Under the pieces are notes generated by a model. It was not told the DNA's origin. It was given only the letters and a program-made list of their open reading frames with translations, and made no database searches. Positions 10,833 through 20,376 of a DNA stretch of 64,000 nt are shown here, piece after piece. Location: assembly GCF_007859865.1 (NCBI RefSeq), contig NZ_SJPI01000001.1, forward strand, positions 1,364,001-1,428,000, in the 5' to 3' direction. A program made the position numbers and the translations under genes. This DNA is from Rubripirellula amarantea. Its GTDB lineage: Bacteria; Planctomycetota; Planctomycetia; Pirellulales; Pirellulaceae. Position 1 is the first letter of the stretch; each line of letters starts with the position of its first letter.

Positions 10833-11787
10833 GAATTACCTTCCACTTGGCGACAAAGTCATTCCAATCAAGTGCTGGGATCATCGATGTGCCGCTGCGT
10901 GCTGACAAAATCAACAACACGCTCGGAGCCAGCAGCAGCATCAGGTTCAAAAGCAAGATCAACAGCAAACCAACCGCGCTGGTTGCCCATCCGGGAATGG
11001 CCCACGTCGTGGCCAAGCGAATCCCCACCACGGCAACAAGAGCCACAAACACCAACCCGATCAAGGTTGCTAACGCCAAGCCAACTCGTACGCCAACCGT
11101 TTCGCCAAACACCGAGATCGCTCGCAATCCATGGACTGCGAGCGACGTCACGTGCATGTGTGACTGACCCGCCACGCGAGCTCGGCGAGGGCAATCCACC
11201 TTCGCCGTTGGCAAACGAGAACACAGCACCGCAGCGGCATAGTGATTCCACAATGCAGACAGATGCGTCAAACGCGAAAGTGACGCCGACGGAATCAAAC
11301 TAAAGTTGCCCACGTCACAGCCCCGGCCCGTGAGCGCCCGATGCAAAATTTTGAATCCGATATATCCGCATCGAAAAACCAATCCCTCCGTTCGTCGACT
11401 ACGTCGCGCAAACACGATCGTTTGGTCCGGGACAGACCGATACGTGTCCACCAACACAGGGATATGAGCCGGGTCATCTTGTCCGTCGCCGTCCATGACG
11501 ACCAAAGCATCGAAAGTGATGTCGCTAGCGAGAGCCGACAACCCGATCGCAATGGCCCGTTGGTGCCCCAGATTGGTCGTCAGCGAAATAAGTTCGAGAC
11601 GCGCCTTTCCGCGAACAGCATCGGTGAGATCGTCGACGTTGGGCAAGCGTGTCGAACCGTCATCAATCACCACGATCCGAACCACCCCGTCGACCTGGAC
11701 CAACTCAGCGATCAACTCAGAAACTGATTCCCAGTCATTATAGACCGGTAAGCAGACGCAAAGTCGCATGGATTTCGGGTGGTTCAT
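10819..11787 (-). CDS. Family 2 glycosyltransferase with C-terminal membrane helices
   Basis: A 322-residue GT2 enzyme. Residues 8-110 form a GT-A nucleotide-binding domain (LCVCLPVYNDWESV, VVIDDGS, NLGHQRAIAIGL), with the DxD-type motif in VVMDGDGQDDP. Two hydrophobic segments at about 225-250 and 262-292 anchor it in the membrane. The arrangement is that of dolichyl- or undecaprenyl-phosphate sugar transferases (DPM1/GtrB-like), which load a sugar onto a lipid carrier. It forms a pair with the overlapping methyltransferase. The product may feed one of the GT-C-like membrane proteins in the window, which is inference. Confidence 0.88.
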   Translation of the reverse strand: MNHPKSMRLCVCLPVYNDWESVSELIAELVQVDGVVRIVVIDDGSTRLPNVDDLTDAVRGKARLELISLTTNLGHQRAIAIGLSALASDITFDALVVMDGDGQDDPAHIPVLVDTYRSVPDQTIVFARRSRRTEGLVFRCGYIGFKILHRALTGRGCDVGNFSLIPSASLSRLTHLSALWNHYAAAVLCSRLPTAKVDCPRRARVAGQSHMHVTSLAVHGLRAISVFGETVGVRVGLALATLIGLVFVALVAVVGIRLATTWAIPGWATSAVGLLLILLLNLMLLLAPSVLLILSARSGTSMIPALDWNDFVAKWKVIHDGR

Positions 11788-12303
11788 TTTGAGAACGGGT
11801 CAACAATCGGAAAGGTAGCCAAGAAAACTGCGCGGTCACAGGTTGCACCTAGGGAACAACCTCGATTCGTCGACGAACTCTCTGTCGAACGAAGCGAAGC
11901 TAGCAACCCGGTCCTGACCGAAGCCACAGCATTATCACTGAAAGTCGCGGCCTGTGTTGAACCGTTGGTGAGGAAGTTCGCCGGCAATGACCAGAACCTG
12001 GAAAATGCTTTCTGATGCAAATACGAACTGCCCCAGCCGCTGCAAGTCGTTGGGACGCTTGAACTTTGACGAGCATACCTAAAAAGCTCGCAAAAGTTTT
12101 TTCGTTGGTTTGGGTTGAGCAGTCCTATAATGAATGCACGCCATCACCTTCTGCGAGAGAGCATCGGACGCCTCGTTTTCGCCCGACTTGCCACTATCAA
12201 AATCGGTTCGTCGATTTCCAAATCGAAACTGGTTTTCAGCCATCTGCGAGGGTGAAGCGCGCGCGAAATTCTTTGCCAGATTAAGTCGGAATGAGGGATT
12301 GCC
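11788..12303. other. Long intergenic region between the GT2 gene and prkA
   Basis: About 515 bases between divergent genes. Short frames on both strands give no recognisable protein. The right part holds the probable prkA promoter described separately. Near 12070 there is a small inverted repeat (CGAGC and GCTCG separated by 11 bases) followed by AAAAGTTTTTT, which could be a weak terminator-like hairpin. The length is compatible with a long 5' leader for prkA, since about 170 bases separate the -10 box from the start codon. Nothing else is supported. Confidence 0.5.
12101..12131 (+). promoter_or_regulatory. Probable promoter of the prkA operon
   Basis: A perfect TATAAT box lies at 12126-12131. 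A poorly conserved -35 region precedes it: TTGGTT at 12105, spacer 15, or TCGTTG at 12102, spacer 18. This is the clearest -10 box I found by eye in the window. Transcription would start about 165 bases before the prkA ATG, leaving a long untranslated leader. I see no sigma-54 element of the TGGCAC/TTGC type. Confidence 0.45.
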
Positions 12304-14253
12304 ATGGCTACAACATCATTTGACATTTTAAGGCTTTACAGCGAGAGCTACGACCGAGACAAGCAAACGACCATGTCGTTGCCCGAGTACTTGGAGGCGG
12401 CTCGTAGTGATTCGACGCTTTACAGCACTGCCGCAGAACGAATGGTCGCAGCGATCGGGGAACCGATTCGCGTCGACACATCTAAGGATTCGCGCCTCGG
12501 ACGAATCTTCTTGAATCGAACGATCACCACTTACCCTGCTTTTCGCGACTTCTATGGTCTCGAAGAAACGATTGAGCGGATCGTTGGATTCTTCCGACAT
12601 GCTGCCCAAGGTCTCGAGGAAAGAAAGCAAATCCTTTACCTGCTGGGACCCGTTGGGGGCGGAAAGAGTTCACTCGCTGAAACGCTTAAGAAGCTAATGC
12701 AAACTCAACCCGCCTACGTGTTGGCTGCGGGTGACGAGCTAAGTCCTATCTTTGAAAGCCCGCTTGGATTGTTTGATCCTAACACGATGGGATCCGTACT
12801 TGAGCAGGAATACAACATCCCGCGCCGCCGATTGCCAGGTTCGATGTCTCCTTGGGCACTGAAGCGACTTGATGAGTTTGGCGGAGACATTTCTAAGTTC
12901 AATGTTGTTCGTGTCATCCCAAGTCAACAACGCCAGTGCTTGGTGACCAAAACCGAACCAGGCGATGAGAACAACCAAGACATATCGTCGTTGGTTGGAA
13001 AAGTTGACATTCGCCAGTTGGAACACTTCGGCCAGAACGATGCCGATGCCTATTCTTATACCGGTGGGCTCAACCGAACGACGCAAGGCATGCTGGAGTT
13101 CGTTGAGATGTTCAAGGCTCCGCTAAAAATGCTGCATCCTCTGCTGACCGCTACTCAAGATGGTTCCTATGTGGGCACTGAAAATGTGGGTGCAATGCCG
13201 TATCAAGGAATCATTGTTGCCCACAGCAACGAATCGGAATGGGAATCGTTTAAAGGCAACCGTAATAACGAAGCGTTCTTGGATCGAATTTGCGTGGTGA
13301 AGGTGCCTTACTGCCTTCGCGTTACCGAAGAACGGATGATCTATGACAAGCTGATTGAAAATTCAATGCTTGGGGACGCACCGTGCGCCCCAGATACGTT
13401 GCAGTTGATGGCTAGATTCTCGGTGCTGACACGTCTTAAAGATCACGAAAATTCGAGCCTCTATTCCAAAATGCGAGTCTATGACGGTGAATCGCTTAAA
13501 GACACCGACCCGAACGCGAGAACGGTCCAGGAATACCATGACACGGCGGGTGTGAACGAAGGAATGACAGGCGTCTCGACACGGTTCGCTTACAAGATCC
13601 TATCCGAGACTTTCAACTTTGACTCGCAAGAAGTCGCTGCTGATCCTGTTCACCTGTTTTACGTCCTCGAGAAATCCATCAAACGTGAACAGTTTGATGA
13701 AGACACCGAAACGAAGTACTTGGAATTCGTGAAAGAGGAACTTTCGAACCGCTATGCGGAATTCATCGGTAACGAAATTCGAAAGGCGTATCTCGAATCG
13801 TATCACAGCTACGGGCAAAACCTATTCGATCGTTACATCGCTTTTGCCGACGCGTGGATCGACGACCAAGACTACAAAGACCCCGACACCGGTCAATTGA
13901 TGGATCGCACGATCCTGAACGAAGAGCTTGAAAAGATCGAGCACCCAGCGGGGATCGCCAATGCCAAGGACTTTCGTTACGAGATCGTCAAGTTTGCCCT
14001 CCGTGCAAGAGCCAAGAATGCAGGCAAGAACCCGGAATGGACGTCCTATGAAAAGATCCGCGATGTGATTGAAAAGCGGATGTTTGGCCAAATTGAAGAG
14101 TTGCTGCCGGTGATTAGTTTTGGTGCCAAAAAAGACAGCGATGCCGAACAGAAGCACAACGATTTCGTCGAACGAATGGTTCAACGTGGCTACACCGAAC
14201 GACAAGTTCGCCGCTTGGTGGACTGGTACATGCGAGTGAGCAAGTCAGGCTGA
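12304..14253 (+). CDS. prkA: PrkA family serine protein kinase (YeaG)
   Basis: A 649-residue PrkA/YeaG protein, the usual length. The N-terminal AAA-type domain has Walker A GPVGGGKS with Lys121 and the segment GIIVAHSNESEWESF typical of the family. The C-terminal PrkA domain (about 400-645) contains TGVSTRFAYKILSETFN and ends with RRLVDWYMR. In E. coli YeaG works with YeaH in sustained nitrogen starvation; in Bacillus PrkA affects sporulation and has been reported as a AAA protease. It is the first gene of an operon with the DUF444 gene (45-base gap) and spoVR, an association conserved widely in bacteria. Confidence 0.97.
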   Translation: MATTSFDILRLYSESYDRDKQTTMSLPEYLEAARSDSTLYSTAAERMVAAIGEPIRVDTSKDSRLGRIFLNRTITTYPAFRDFYGLEETIERIVGFFRHAAQGLEERKQILYLLGPVGGGKSSLAETLKKLMQTQPAYVLAAGDELSPIFESPLGLFDPNTMGSVLEQEYNIPRRRLPGSMSPWALKRLDEFGGDISKFNVVRVIPSQQRQCLVTKTEPGDENNQDISSLVGKVDIRQLEHFGQNDADAYSYTGGLNRTTQGMLEFVEMFKAPLKMLHPLLTATQDGSYVGTENVGAMPYQGIIVAHSNESEWESFKGNRNNEAFLDRICVVKVPYCLRVTEERMIYDKLIENSMLGDAPCAPDTLQLMARFSVLTRLKDHENSSLYSKMRVYDGESLKDTDPNARTVQEYHDTAGVNEGMTGVSTRFAYKILSETFNFDSQEVAADPVHLFYVLEKSIKREQFDEDTETKYLEFVKEELSNRYAEFIGNEIRKAYLESYHSYGQNLFDRYIAFADAWIDDQDYKDPDTGQLMDRTILNEELEKIEHPAGIANAKDFRYEIVKFALRARAKNAGKNPEWTSYEKIRDVIEKRMFGQIEELLPVISFGAKKDSDAEQKHNDFVERMVQRGYTERQVRRLVDWYMRVSKSG

Positions 14254-14298
14254 TCATTTGGTTGCGAGCACTTCCCTCTCTCTTGCACTATCGTTTCC

Positions 14299-15582
14299 AT
14301 GCACTTCATCGACCGACGTACGAATCCAAAATCCAAGAATCTGGGCAACCGAGCTCGGTTCATGAGACGCGTGAAATCGCATGTTCGCAACGCGGTGCGT
14401 GAGGCGATCAAAAACCACCGCGTCGCCGACTTGCAGCGTGGACTCGACGGTGGCGAACAAGTGGTCGTCAATACTCACGACATACGTGAACCTTCATTCG
14501 AATACGAGTCTTCAAAAGGTAATCGCGAACATGTGTTGCCCGGCAACAAGGGTTATCAACGTGGGGACCGAATCCGGAAGCCACGTGCCGGGGGCGATAG
14601 CGGAAACGAAGGTAGCCCAGATGGGGATACCGAAGATTCGTTCGTCTTTCGACTCACCCGCGACGAGTTTCTCGATCTGTTCTTCGAAGAGCTACAACTG
14701 CCGAACCTTGCCAAGAAGAAACTCAAGTCGATGACGACCCATTCACGCTCGAGAGCGGGATACTCGTCCGACGGATCGCCCCAGCAACTCAATAAACAAC
14801 AAACCTTAAGGAAAAGCCTTGCTCGTCGCATCGCACTGCGGCGACCTCATTTGGCTGAACTTCAATCGCTTGAAAAGCAGTTGGAAGAAGCAATCGAAAA
14901 CGATCAGCAAGACGAGGCGGTATTGCTTCGGCAGCGCATTGCGGTCATGAAAAATCGCATGCAGGTGGTGCCGTTCCTCGATACCATCGACTTGCGTTTC
15001 AATCACTTTCAATCCCTCCCCAAACCGACCACGCAAGCGGTCATGTTTTGCTTGATGGATACCTCGGCTTCGATGACCGAGGACCTCAAACATTTGGCAA
15101 AGCAATTTTACATGTTGCTTCATTTGTTCCTAACACGTCACTACCACGCTGTTGAAATCGTTTTCATACGGCATACGTATCGTGCGTCCGAAGTGGACGA
15201 AGAAACCTTCTTCTACGGCAACGAAAGTGGTGGCACCGTCGTTTCGTCGGCACTTGAAGAAATGTCTCGCATTGTCCAGCAACGATATCCGGTTGAGGAC
15301 TGGAACATTTACGCCGCCCAGGCTTCTGATGGACACAATTTCGATCACGACATGCCTCAGACGATGGCGTTGTTGACCCAAACGATTCTGCCAATGTGCC
15401 AGTACTATGCTTACATCGAAGTGATCGAAGGGGACTACTTTGGCGTGTCCTCTCTATGGAAAGCCTACGAACCGCTAGCCGCGGCCCATCCTCAGTTCGC
15501 GGTTGCTCGTGTCACCGAGGCCTCTGATATCTATCCGGTCTTTCATCAACTGTTTGCCAAAGAACGTCGAAGTGCTTCATGA
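14299..15582 (+). CDS. yeaH: YeaH/YhbH family protein (DUF444)
   Basis: A 427-residue DUF444 protein, family-typical length. The N-terminus (FIDRRTNPKSKNLGNRARFMRR) is the conserved basic start. A charged, Gly-rich linker lies near residues 80-115. The C-terminal half is a von Willebrand A-like domain with the metal-site motif DTSAS at about residue 255 and the family block SSALEEM. The protein is thought to be the partner of the PrkA kinase. It overlaps the next gene by four bases (ATGA), indicating coupled translation. Confidence 0.96.
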   Translation: MHFIDRRTNPKSKNLGNRARFMRRVKSHVRNAVREAIKNHRVADLQRGLDGGEQVVVNTHDIREPSFEYESSKGNREHVLPGNKGYQRGDRIRKPRAGGDSGNEGSPDGDTEDSFVFRLTRDEFLDLFFEELQLPNLAKKKLKSMTTHSRSRAGYSSDGSPQQLNKQQTLRKSLARRIALRRPHLAELQSLEKQLEEAIENDQQDEAVLLRQRIAVMKNRMQVVPFLDTIDLRFNHFQSLPKPTTQAVMFCLMDTSASMTEDLKHLAKQFYMLLHLFLTRHYHAVEIVFIRHTYRASEVDEETFFYGNESGGTVVSSALEEMSRIVQQRYPVEDWNIYAAQASDGHNFDHDMPQTMALLTQTILPMCQYYAYIEVIEGDYFGVSSLWKAYEPLAAAHPQFAVARVTEASDIYPVFHQLFAKERRSAS

Positions 15583-17156
15583 GTGTTACTCCTAACGCTA
15601 CCTCGACCACCTCTGGTTTGCTTTACACAGGTTCCGATTGGAACTTTGACTTGCTCGCCAAGGTGCACGATGCGGTGGAAGAAATCGCCGTTGGTGAAAT
15701 GGGGCTCAATGTCTACCCCAATCAAATCGAAGTTATCACCAGCGAACAAATGCTCGACGCGTATGCGTCGATTGGAATGCCGATCATGTATCCGCATTGG
15801 TCGTACGGTAAGCATTATGCCCGCGAGGAACTCTTGTATCGCAAAGGCGCTAGGGCGCTCGCTTACGAATTGGTGATCAATTCGAATCCCTGCGTCAGTT
15901 ATGTGATGGAAGAGAACACGATGACGATGCAGACGCTGGTGATTGCTCATGCAGCGTTTGGGCATAACCACTTCTTCAAGAACAACCACCTATTTCGGCA
16001 ATGGACACGCGCTGACCGCGTTCTCGACGACTTGAGCTACGCGAAGCACTTCATCGCTTCCTGCGAAGAGAAACATGGCGTTATGGCGGTGGAAAGCCTA
16101 TTGGATTCAGCACACGCTTTGATGAATTGTGGAATTAGCAAATATGCTGCTCCCACTAAAACGAATAAGCAGCGTGAACTCAAGGCGAAGGAACGGCACG
16201 AATACGAAGAAGCTAACTTTAGCGATTTGTGGCGCACGCTACCTCAAAGAACCAACAACAAGTTTGCGCCTTCGCGATCGACGCACCCAAGTTCGACTGG
16301 CGAAGGCTCCTTGCCCGCCTGCGATCTGCCAGAAGAAAACGTGCTGCGTTTTTTAGCCAACCATGCTCCCAAGCTAAAAGACTGGCAGCGTGAAATCCTT
16401 GTGATCGTCAGCAAGAACGCTCAGTACTTTTATCCGCAACGTCAAACAAAACTAATGAATGAAGGTTGTGCCACTTACGTGCACTACCAAATCATGAACC
16501 GGCTTCACGATCATGGGAAGATCGATGACGGTGCCATGTTAGAATTCCTGCACTCTCACTCTTCCGTCGTGGCCCAACCCGATTTCGATGATCGACGATT
16601 CGGTGGCATCAATCCATACGCACTTGGGTTTGCGATGATGCGAGACATCGAGCGAATTTGCGTCGACCCCGACAACGAAGATCGACACTGGTTCCCGGAT
16701 ATTGCCGGTTGCGGCCGCCCGATGGATGTTCTCAAAGAACTCTGGGCCGAGTACCGCGACGAGAGCTTTGTGTTGCAGTTCTTGAGCCCTCGATTGATTC
16801 GCGAAATGCACTTGTTCAGCGTCAGCGACGACAGCAGAATCCCGTACTTGTCTGTCGAAGCCATTCACGACGAGTCCGGTTACCGACAAATTCGCCGCAG
16901 CCTTGCTTCGCAATATGATCTTTCTCGACAAGAGCCTGAAATTGAGATTGTTGAAGCGGATCTATCAGGCAATCGACGTCTATCCCTCGTTCATCGAGTC
17001 CGAAAAAATCGGTTGTTGGCAAAAGAGGACTGCAACCGGGTGCTCTGCCATCTCGCCAATTTGTGGGGCTACGGGGTTCGTCTTAGCGAGGTGAATGAAG
17101 AGGGCGAAACTCTTGAGCGACATGAAGTCGTATCCATGTCGATGGGATACCGCTAA
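15579..17156 (+). CDS. spoVR: SpoVR family protein (YcgB)
   Basis: A 525-residue SpoVR protein. Family blocks visible include IEVITSEQMLDAYASIGMP, MYPHWSYGKHY, ELVINSNPCVSYVMEENTM, FFKNNHLFRQWT and EGCATYVHY, and the C-terminal domain starting near GYRQIRRSLA. In Bacillus subtilis SpoVR is needed for proper spore cortex formation; in non-spore-formers it travels with prkA and yeaH as a stress or starvation module of unknown mechanism. It is the last gene of this operon and is followed by a convergent methyltransferase gene. No clear terminator is visible in the 55-base gap. Confidence 0.97.
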   Translation: MSVTPNATSTTSGLLYTGSDWNFDLLAKVHDAVEEIAVGEMGLNVYPNQIEVITSEQMLDAYASIGMPIMYPHWSYGKHYAREELLYRKGARALAYELVINSNPCVSYVMEENTMTMQTLVIAHAAFGHNHFFKNNHLFRQWTRADRVLDDLSYAKHFIASCEEKHGVMAVESLLDSAHALMNCGISKYAAPTKTNKQRELKAKERHEYEEANFSDLWRTLPQRTNNKFAPSRSTHPSSTGEGSLPACDLPEENVLRFLANHAPKLKDWQREILVIVSKNAQYFYPQRQTKLMNEGCATYVHYQIMNRLHDHGKIDDGAMLEFLHSHSSVVAQPDFDDRRFGGINPYALGFAMMRDIERICVDPDNEDRHWFPDIAGCGRPMDVLKELWAEYRDESFVLQFLSPRLIREMHLFSVSDDSRIPYLSVEAIHDESGYRQIRRSLASQYDLSRQEPEIEIVEADLSGNRRLSLVHRVRKNRLLAKEDCNRVLCHLANLWGYGVRLSEVNEEGETLERHEVVSMSMGYR

Positions 17157-17211
17157 GGGTACGTCAATCATTCGGTCGTACTACATTAATCGCAGACGTT
17201 CCCGCTAAAGG

Positions 17212-18786
17212 TTAACTCACCAGCAACCTACGCTGCAGTAAACTATGCAACATTGTCGTGACATCGGCGCTCGGCAGCTCACGCGGCAACTCACTGCGTG
17301 GCGGAGCGACCGACTCGAGGTTTTCGTTTTGCCACTGCTGAAGCTCGTGAGCTAGCTGCGAGATATTGCGAGTGCCATCAAGTAGGCTCAATAAGTGCCG
17401 TTGAGCATTGCTCAAACCCTGACAATTTTGATGCCACTGATTTACCACAAGCATATTTCGTTTCGCCGAGTGTCGTACCAACCGGTTGGCCATTGGCTTT
17501 TCCGAAACCTCAGCGGCAATGATCGGAGGACGAATGAAAGCCTCAATTACGCCAGCGCCAAACAGAGCTAGCATACTTCGCGACATTGCCTCGATTCCTG
17601 CGGATGGCGAAGGAAGAGCAATATGCGGTGCTGTCTTTACGAGTGTTTCAACCGCGAACTCATACAAGGCTTTCACTGTCGCAGTTCGAGGCCATTGATT
17701 CATTAACTTCCAAATCGCAGCCCGGGCGAACGGATCCGTGATTGCTACCGAACCACGTTCCAAGGGAAGGTTGACGGGATCAGAGCTTGATAAATCGAAC
17801 CGAAACCGTTCGTAAGATTGCGAAGTTGCCAATTCAGATTTCGCAATCATTTGCACTTGCGACGGACTTCCAAGTTCGCGATCGCTTCGGCAAAGGATCG
17901 ATTTTCGATAACCAGTATCGAGAAAATAGTCGATCAGTTGCTCACGCTTATCAGGTGAGGCTTGCGAGACCGCTAAACGTGCGGGAGGTTGCAGCCCAAC
18001 GCCCGATGAGTGTTGAAAGTCAGCCTCGGCAACGAAACGCAGTTCATGTTCTTCAGCCATACGCTGAAAGTCATGAAAGTAGAACGCTCGATTTCGATCG
18101 CTGATGTACTCGTGGTACAGGTATGTATCACGCCAACCGCGAGCTTGTTCGCGCGTCCGCCGATAGTAGACACCCTGCAACGTATCGGCGGGAGTTGCCT
18201 CGGCCATCAACTCAATCGCTCGTCGAGCTTCCGCAATTTGTTCCCGTGGATCGGCGAGGTCGCCCACCGAGAAACGTACGTAATCGCGAAGCGTCGAACC
18301 CCAATTCCAGCCCGGCAGCGTATTAAACGAAATTGCGGCGATCCCGTCAGCAGACAAACAGTGCTGGCACAATCTTAGAATCGCTGAACGTTCGTCATCT
18401 GTTGCCCACGAAAAAACACCCGGGCAAAGAACATAGTCCACAGTTCCTATCGAGGCGGATTCGACATCAGAGATGTTCTGGCAACGAAACTCGATGTTCG
18501 ATAGTTCCAATTCCTGAGCCGTTTGCTCAGCCTGACGGATTGCATCGCTTGCCAAATCAATCCCGATAAATTGACTTTCAGGAAATTCAACCGCAAACGG
18601 GATCAGGTTTGTGCCATCGGCACATCCCAGCTCTAAAACTCGGCAATGCGCCAAATCGGCTGGTGCTACACCGTGCATCGTTGCTGCAAATTCAAGACAC
18701 CGAAGTTGGATATGCCGTTCAGCCAATCCAGGGTAGGCAACTTGATCGTATTCGAAGATCTTCGTTGAGTCGGTGGACGAGTCCAT
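17212..18786 (-). CDS. Methyltransferase with C-terminal regulatory domain
   Basis: About 524 residues. A class I SAM methyltransferase domain has motif I VLELGCADGTNLIPFA, motif II FIGIDLASDAI and motif IV VDYVLCPGVFSW. It is followed by a methyltransferase regulatory domain (about residues 215-300) with the block REQLIDYFLDTGYRKSILCR. A C-terminal region of helices contains a winged-helix-like stretch (LSNAQRHLLSLLDGTRNISQLAHELQQW). This three-part plan is known for large bacterial methyltransferases of unknown target. I chose the ATG at 18786; a GTG seven codons upstream is an alternative. Confidence 0.88.
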   Translation of the reverse strand: MDSSTDSTKIFEYDQVAYPGLAERHIQLRCLEFAATMHGVAPADLAHCRVLELGCADGTNLIPFAVEFPESQFIGIDLASDAIRQAEQTAQELELSNIEFRCQNISDVESASIGTVDYVLCPGVFSWATDDERSAILRLCQHCLSADGIAAISFNTLPGWNWGSTLRDYVRFSVGDLADPREQIAEARRAIELMAEATPADTLQGVYYRRTREQARGWRDTYLYHEYISDRNRAFYFHDFQRMAEEHELRFVAEADFQHSSGVGLQPPARLAVSQASPDKREQLIDYFLDTGYRKSILCRSDRELGSPSQVQMIAKSELATSQSYERFRFDLSSSDPVNLPLERGSVAITDPFARAAIWKLMNQWPRTATVKALYEFAVETLVKTAPHIALPSPSAGIEAMSRSMLALFGAGVIEAFIRPPIIAAEVSEKPMANRLVRHSAKRNMLVVNQWHQNCQGLSNAQRHLLSLLDGTRNISQLAHELQQWQNENLESVAPPRSELPRELPSADVTTMLHSLLQRRLLVS

Positions 18787-18972
18787 ATCGGGTCTTTCGA
18801 GAGTCACCGGTCTGTCAAATCACGCTCATTCTAGCGATCGAAGGTTCGTTGTTGAGTATGGCAACGATTTGTCGCACTCGCAGTGGCAGCGACGACGATT
18901 GGCAGTTAGAACGATGAACCTTTACTAAATCCAACGCATCCCGTTCAAGCATATCCTTCATCCGACTTTCGA

Positions 18973-19881
18973 ATGACACTGCATCCTCAAGCTCAAGACT
19001 TCCTCAACAAAGTTGCTCTAAGCGGGCGTCCCGGTTGGGAAGAAATGACACCGAAGCAAGCCCGCGAGATCTTCGAAACCTTTACCGATTACGTCGGTGA
19101 AAGTCCAGAGATTAAGCACGTAGCGGAGATCGTCTTGGCCGGAATGCGGTGCCGTTTATACAGCGACGCATCAAAGCCGTCGCCGCTGATGATGTACTTT
19201 CACGGTGGCGGTTGGGTGCTGGGTAGCTTGCAGACACACGACGTTCTTTGCCGAAGTCTTGCCAAAGAATCTGGCTGTGTTGTGATTTCGGTTGACTATG
19301 GGCGTTCACCAGAAAACGCCTTTCCCGGCCCGTTAGATGACTGCTACAACGCGACTGTTGCTGCGATCGAGCAGGCAAACGAACTCAAGATCACTCCTAA
19401 TCGCGTCGTGCTTGCCGGCGATAGCGCCGGCGGCCATTTGGCGACTATGGTGGCAATGCGAAGTCGCGATCGCTCCGGACCTATGATTGCGCTACAAGTG
19501 TTGCTCTATCCGGTCGTCGAACCAAACTTCGAAACGGGATCGTATCGACAGTTTGCCTCGGGGTTCGGCCTGACCCGAGCAACCATGAAATGGTTCTGGC
19601 AGCACTTCTTGGGCAATCATTCACCCAGTAGCGACTCCGTTCCGACCTTGGCTGGATCACTTGCTCGGTTGCCCCCAACAGTTCTGATTTCAGCTGAATA
19701 CGACGTGTTGCACGACGAAGGCTTGGCTTTCGCGACCAAGTTGAGCGATGCGGGAGTCGAAGTATCAATCAAACGCTATCCTGGCATGCTGCACGGGTTT
19801 ATGCACTTCGCTGGACTCTTCGACGATGGACGAAAGGCTGTTAGGGACGTCGGCAAAATGATCCGACAGAAACTCACTTAA
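18973..19881 (+). CDS. Alpha/beta hydrolase, hormone-sensitive-lipase-type esterase
   Basis: A 302-residue esterase/lipase of the HSL (family IV) type. The oxyanion-hole motif HGGGW is at residue 77, the nucleophile Ser151 is in GDSAGG, the acid is Asp244 in AEYDVLHDEG, and the catalytic His274 is in MLHGFMH. All catalytic residues are present, so the enzyme should be active on short-chain esters. No signal peptide, so it is probably cytoplasmic. It stands alone between divergent and unrelated neighbours. Confidence 0.93.
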   Translation: MTLHPQAQDFLNKVALSGRPGWEEMTPKQAREIFETFTDYVGESPEIKHVAEIVLAGMRCRLYSDASKPSPLMMYFHGGGWVLGSLQTHDVLCRSLAKESGCVVISVDYGRSPENAFPGPLDDCYNATVAAIEQANELKITPNRVVLAGDSAGGHLATMVAMRSRDRSGPMIALQVLLYPVVEPNFETGSYRQFASGFGLTRATMKWFWQHFLGNHSPSSDSVPTLAGSLARLPPTVLISAEYDVLHDEGLAFATKLSDAGVEVSIKRYPGMLHGFMHFAGLFDDGRKAVRDVGKMIRQKLT

Positions 19882-19959
19882 AGCGCCACGACGATCATCT
19901 CACCATTCACTTTTCACACTGTTTTTACTCTCCTTCGCACCTCAGTTTTCAAGAGCAGC

Positions 19960-20352
19960 ATGGTCACCATATCCGTTAATGTTATTTGTTGTGACGATTC
20001 GGCCGACAAGTATTCTCAATTGGTCGTTGTCGACATGGATCCGGCTCATATCGACACCTTGGTGGTTGACACAATGGAGCAAAAAATCGAAGCCAACGCC
20101 GAACGTGGACTTCACAACGCAGCTCACCACGACGAACACGGGCCCGTCACCTATTTCCAAGAAGTGCATGCTGGCGGATTCACAGTCCGATTTGGGAAGC
20201 CGGATCAACTGCAGGAGAAATTCTTCGGCCCCGGAACTTACGTGGCATTCATGGACGACGAAGGCACGGGGCACGGATCATTGGTTGGTCCTGAGGGTGT
20301 CCGACGGACACTCAAGGTTCTCAAGGGGCATCTCGATTTGAAACCCGCGTGA
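19960..20352 (+). CDS. Small hypothetical protein
   Basis: A 130-residue soluble acidic protein. It starts with a beta-strand-rich segment (MVTISVNVICCDD, QLVVVDMDP), continues with His/Asp-rich residues (AAHHDEHGP), and ends with GSLVGPEGVRRTLKVLKGHLDL. No signal peptide, membrane span or recognised motif. It follows the esterase gene by 78 bases on the same strand and may share its transcript. The antisense and alternative frames are less protein-like. Function unknown. Confidence 0.65.
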   Translation: MVTISVNVICCDDSADKYSQLVVVDMDPAHIDTLVVDTMEQKIEANAERGLHNAAHHDEHGPVTYFQEVHAGGFTVRFGKPDQLQEKFFGPGTYVAFMDDEGTGHGSLVGPEGVRRTLKVLKGHLDLKPA

Positions 20353-20376
20353 TTGGCCACGCTATCGCCGTTTGTT

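Noticed and set aside
10659-11303. A 214-codon plus-strand frame across the methyltransferase and GT2 genes
   Set aside because: It lies antisense to two proteins with clear domains, and its composition is not protein-like.
12065-12106. Inverted repeat followed by a T-run upstream of prkA as a terminator or riboswitch
   Set aside because: The stem has only five base pairs with a long loop and does not follow a plus-strand gene; no known riboswitch pattern is seen.
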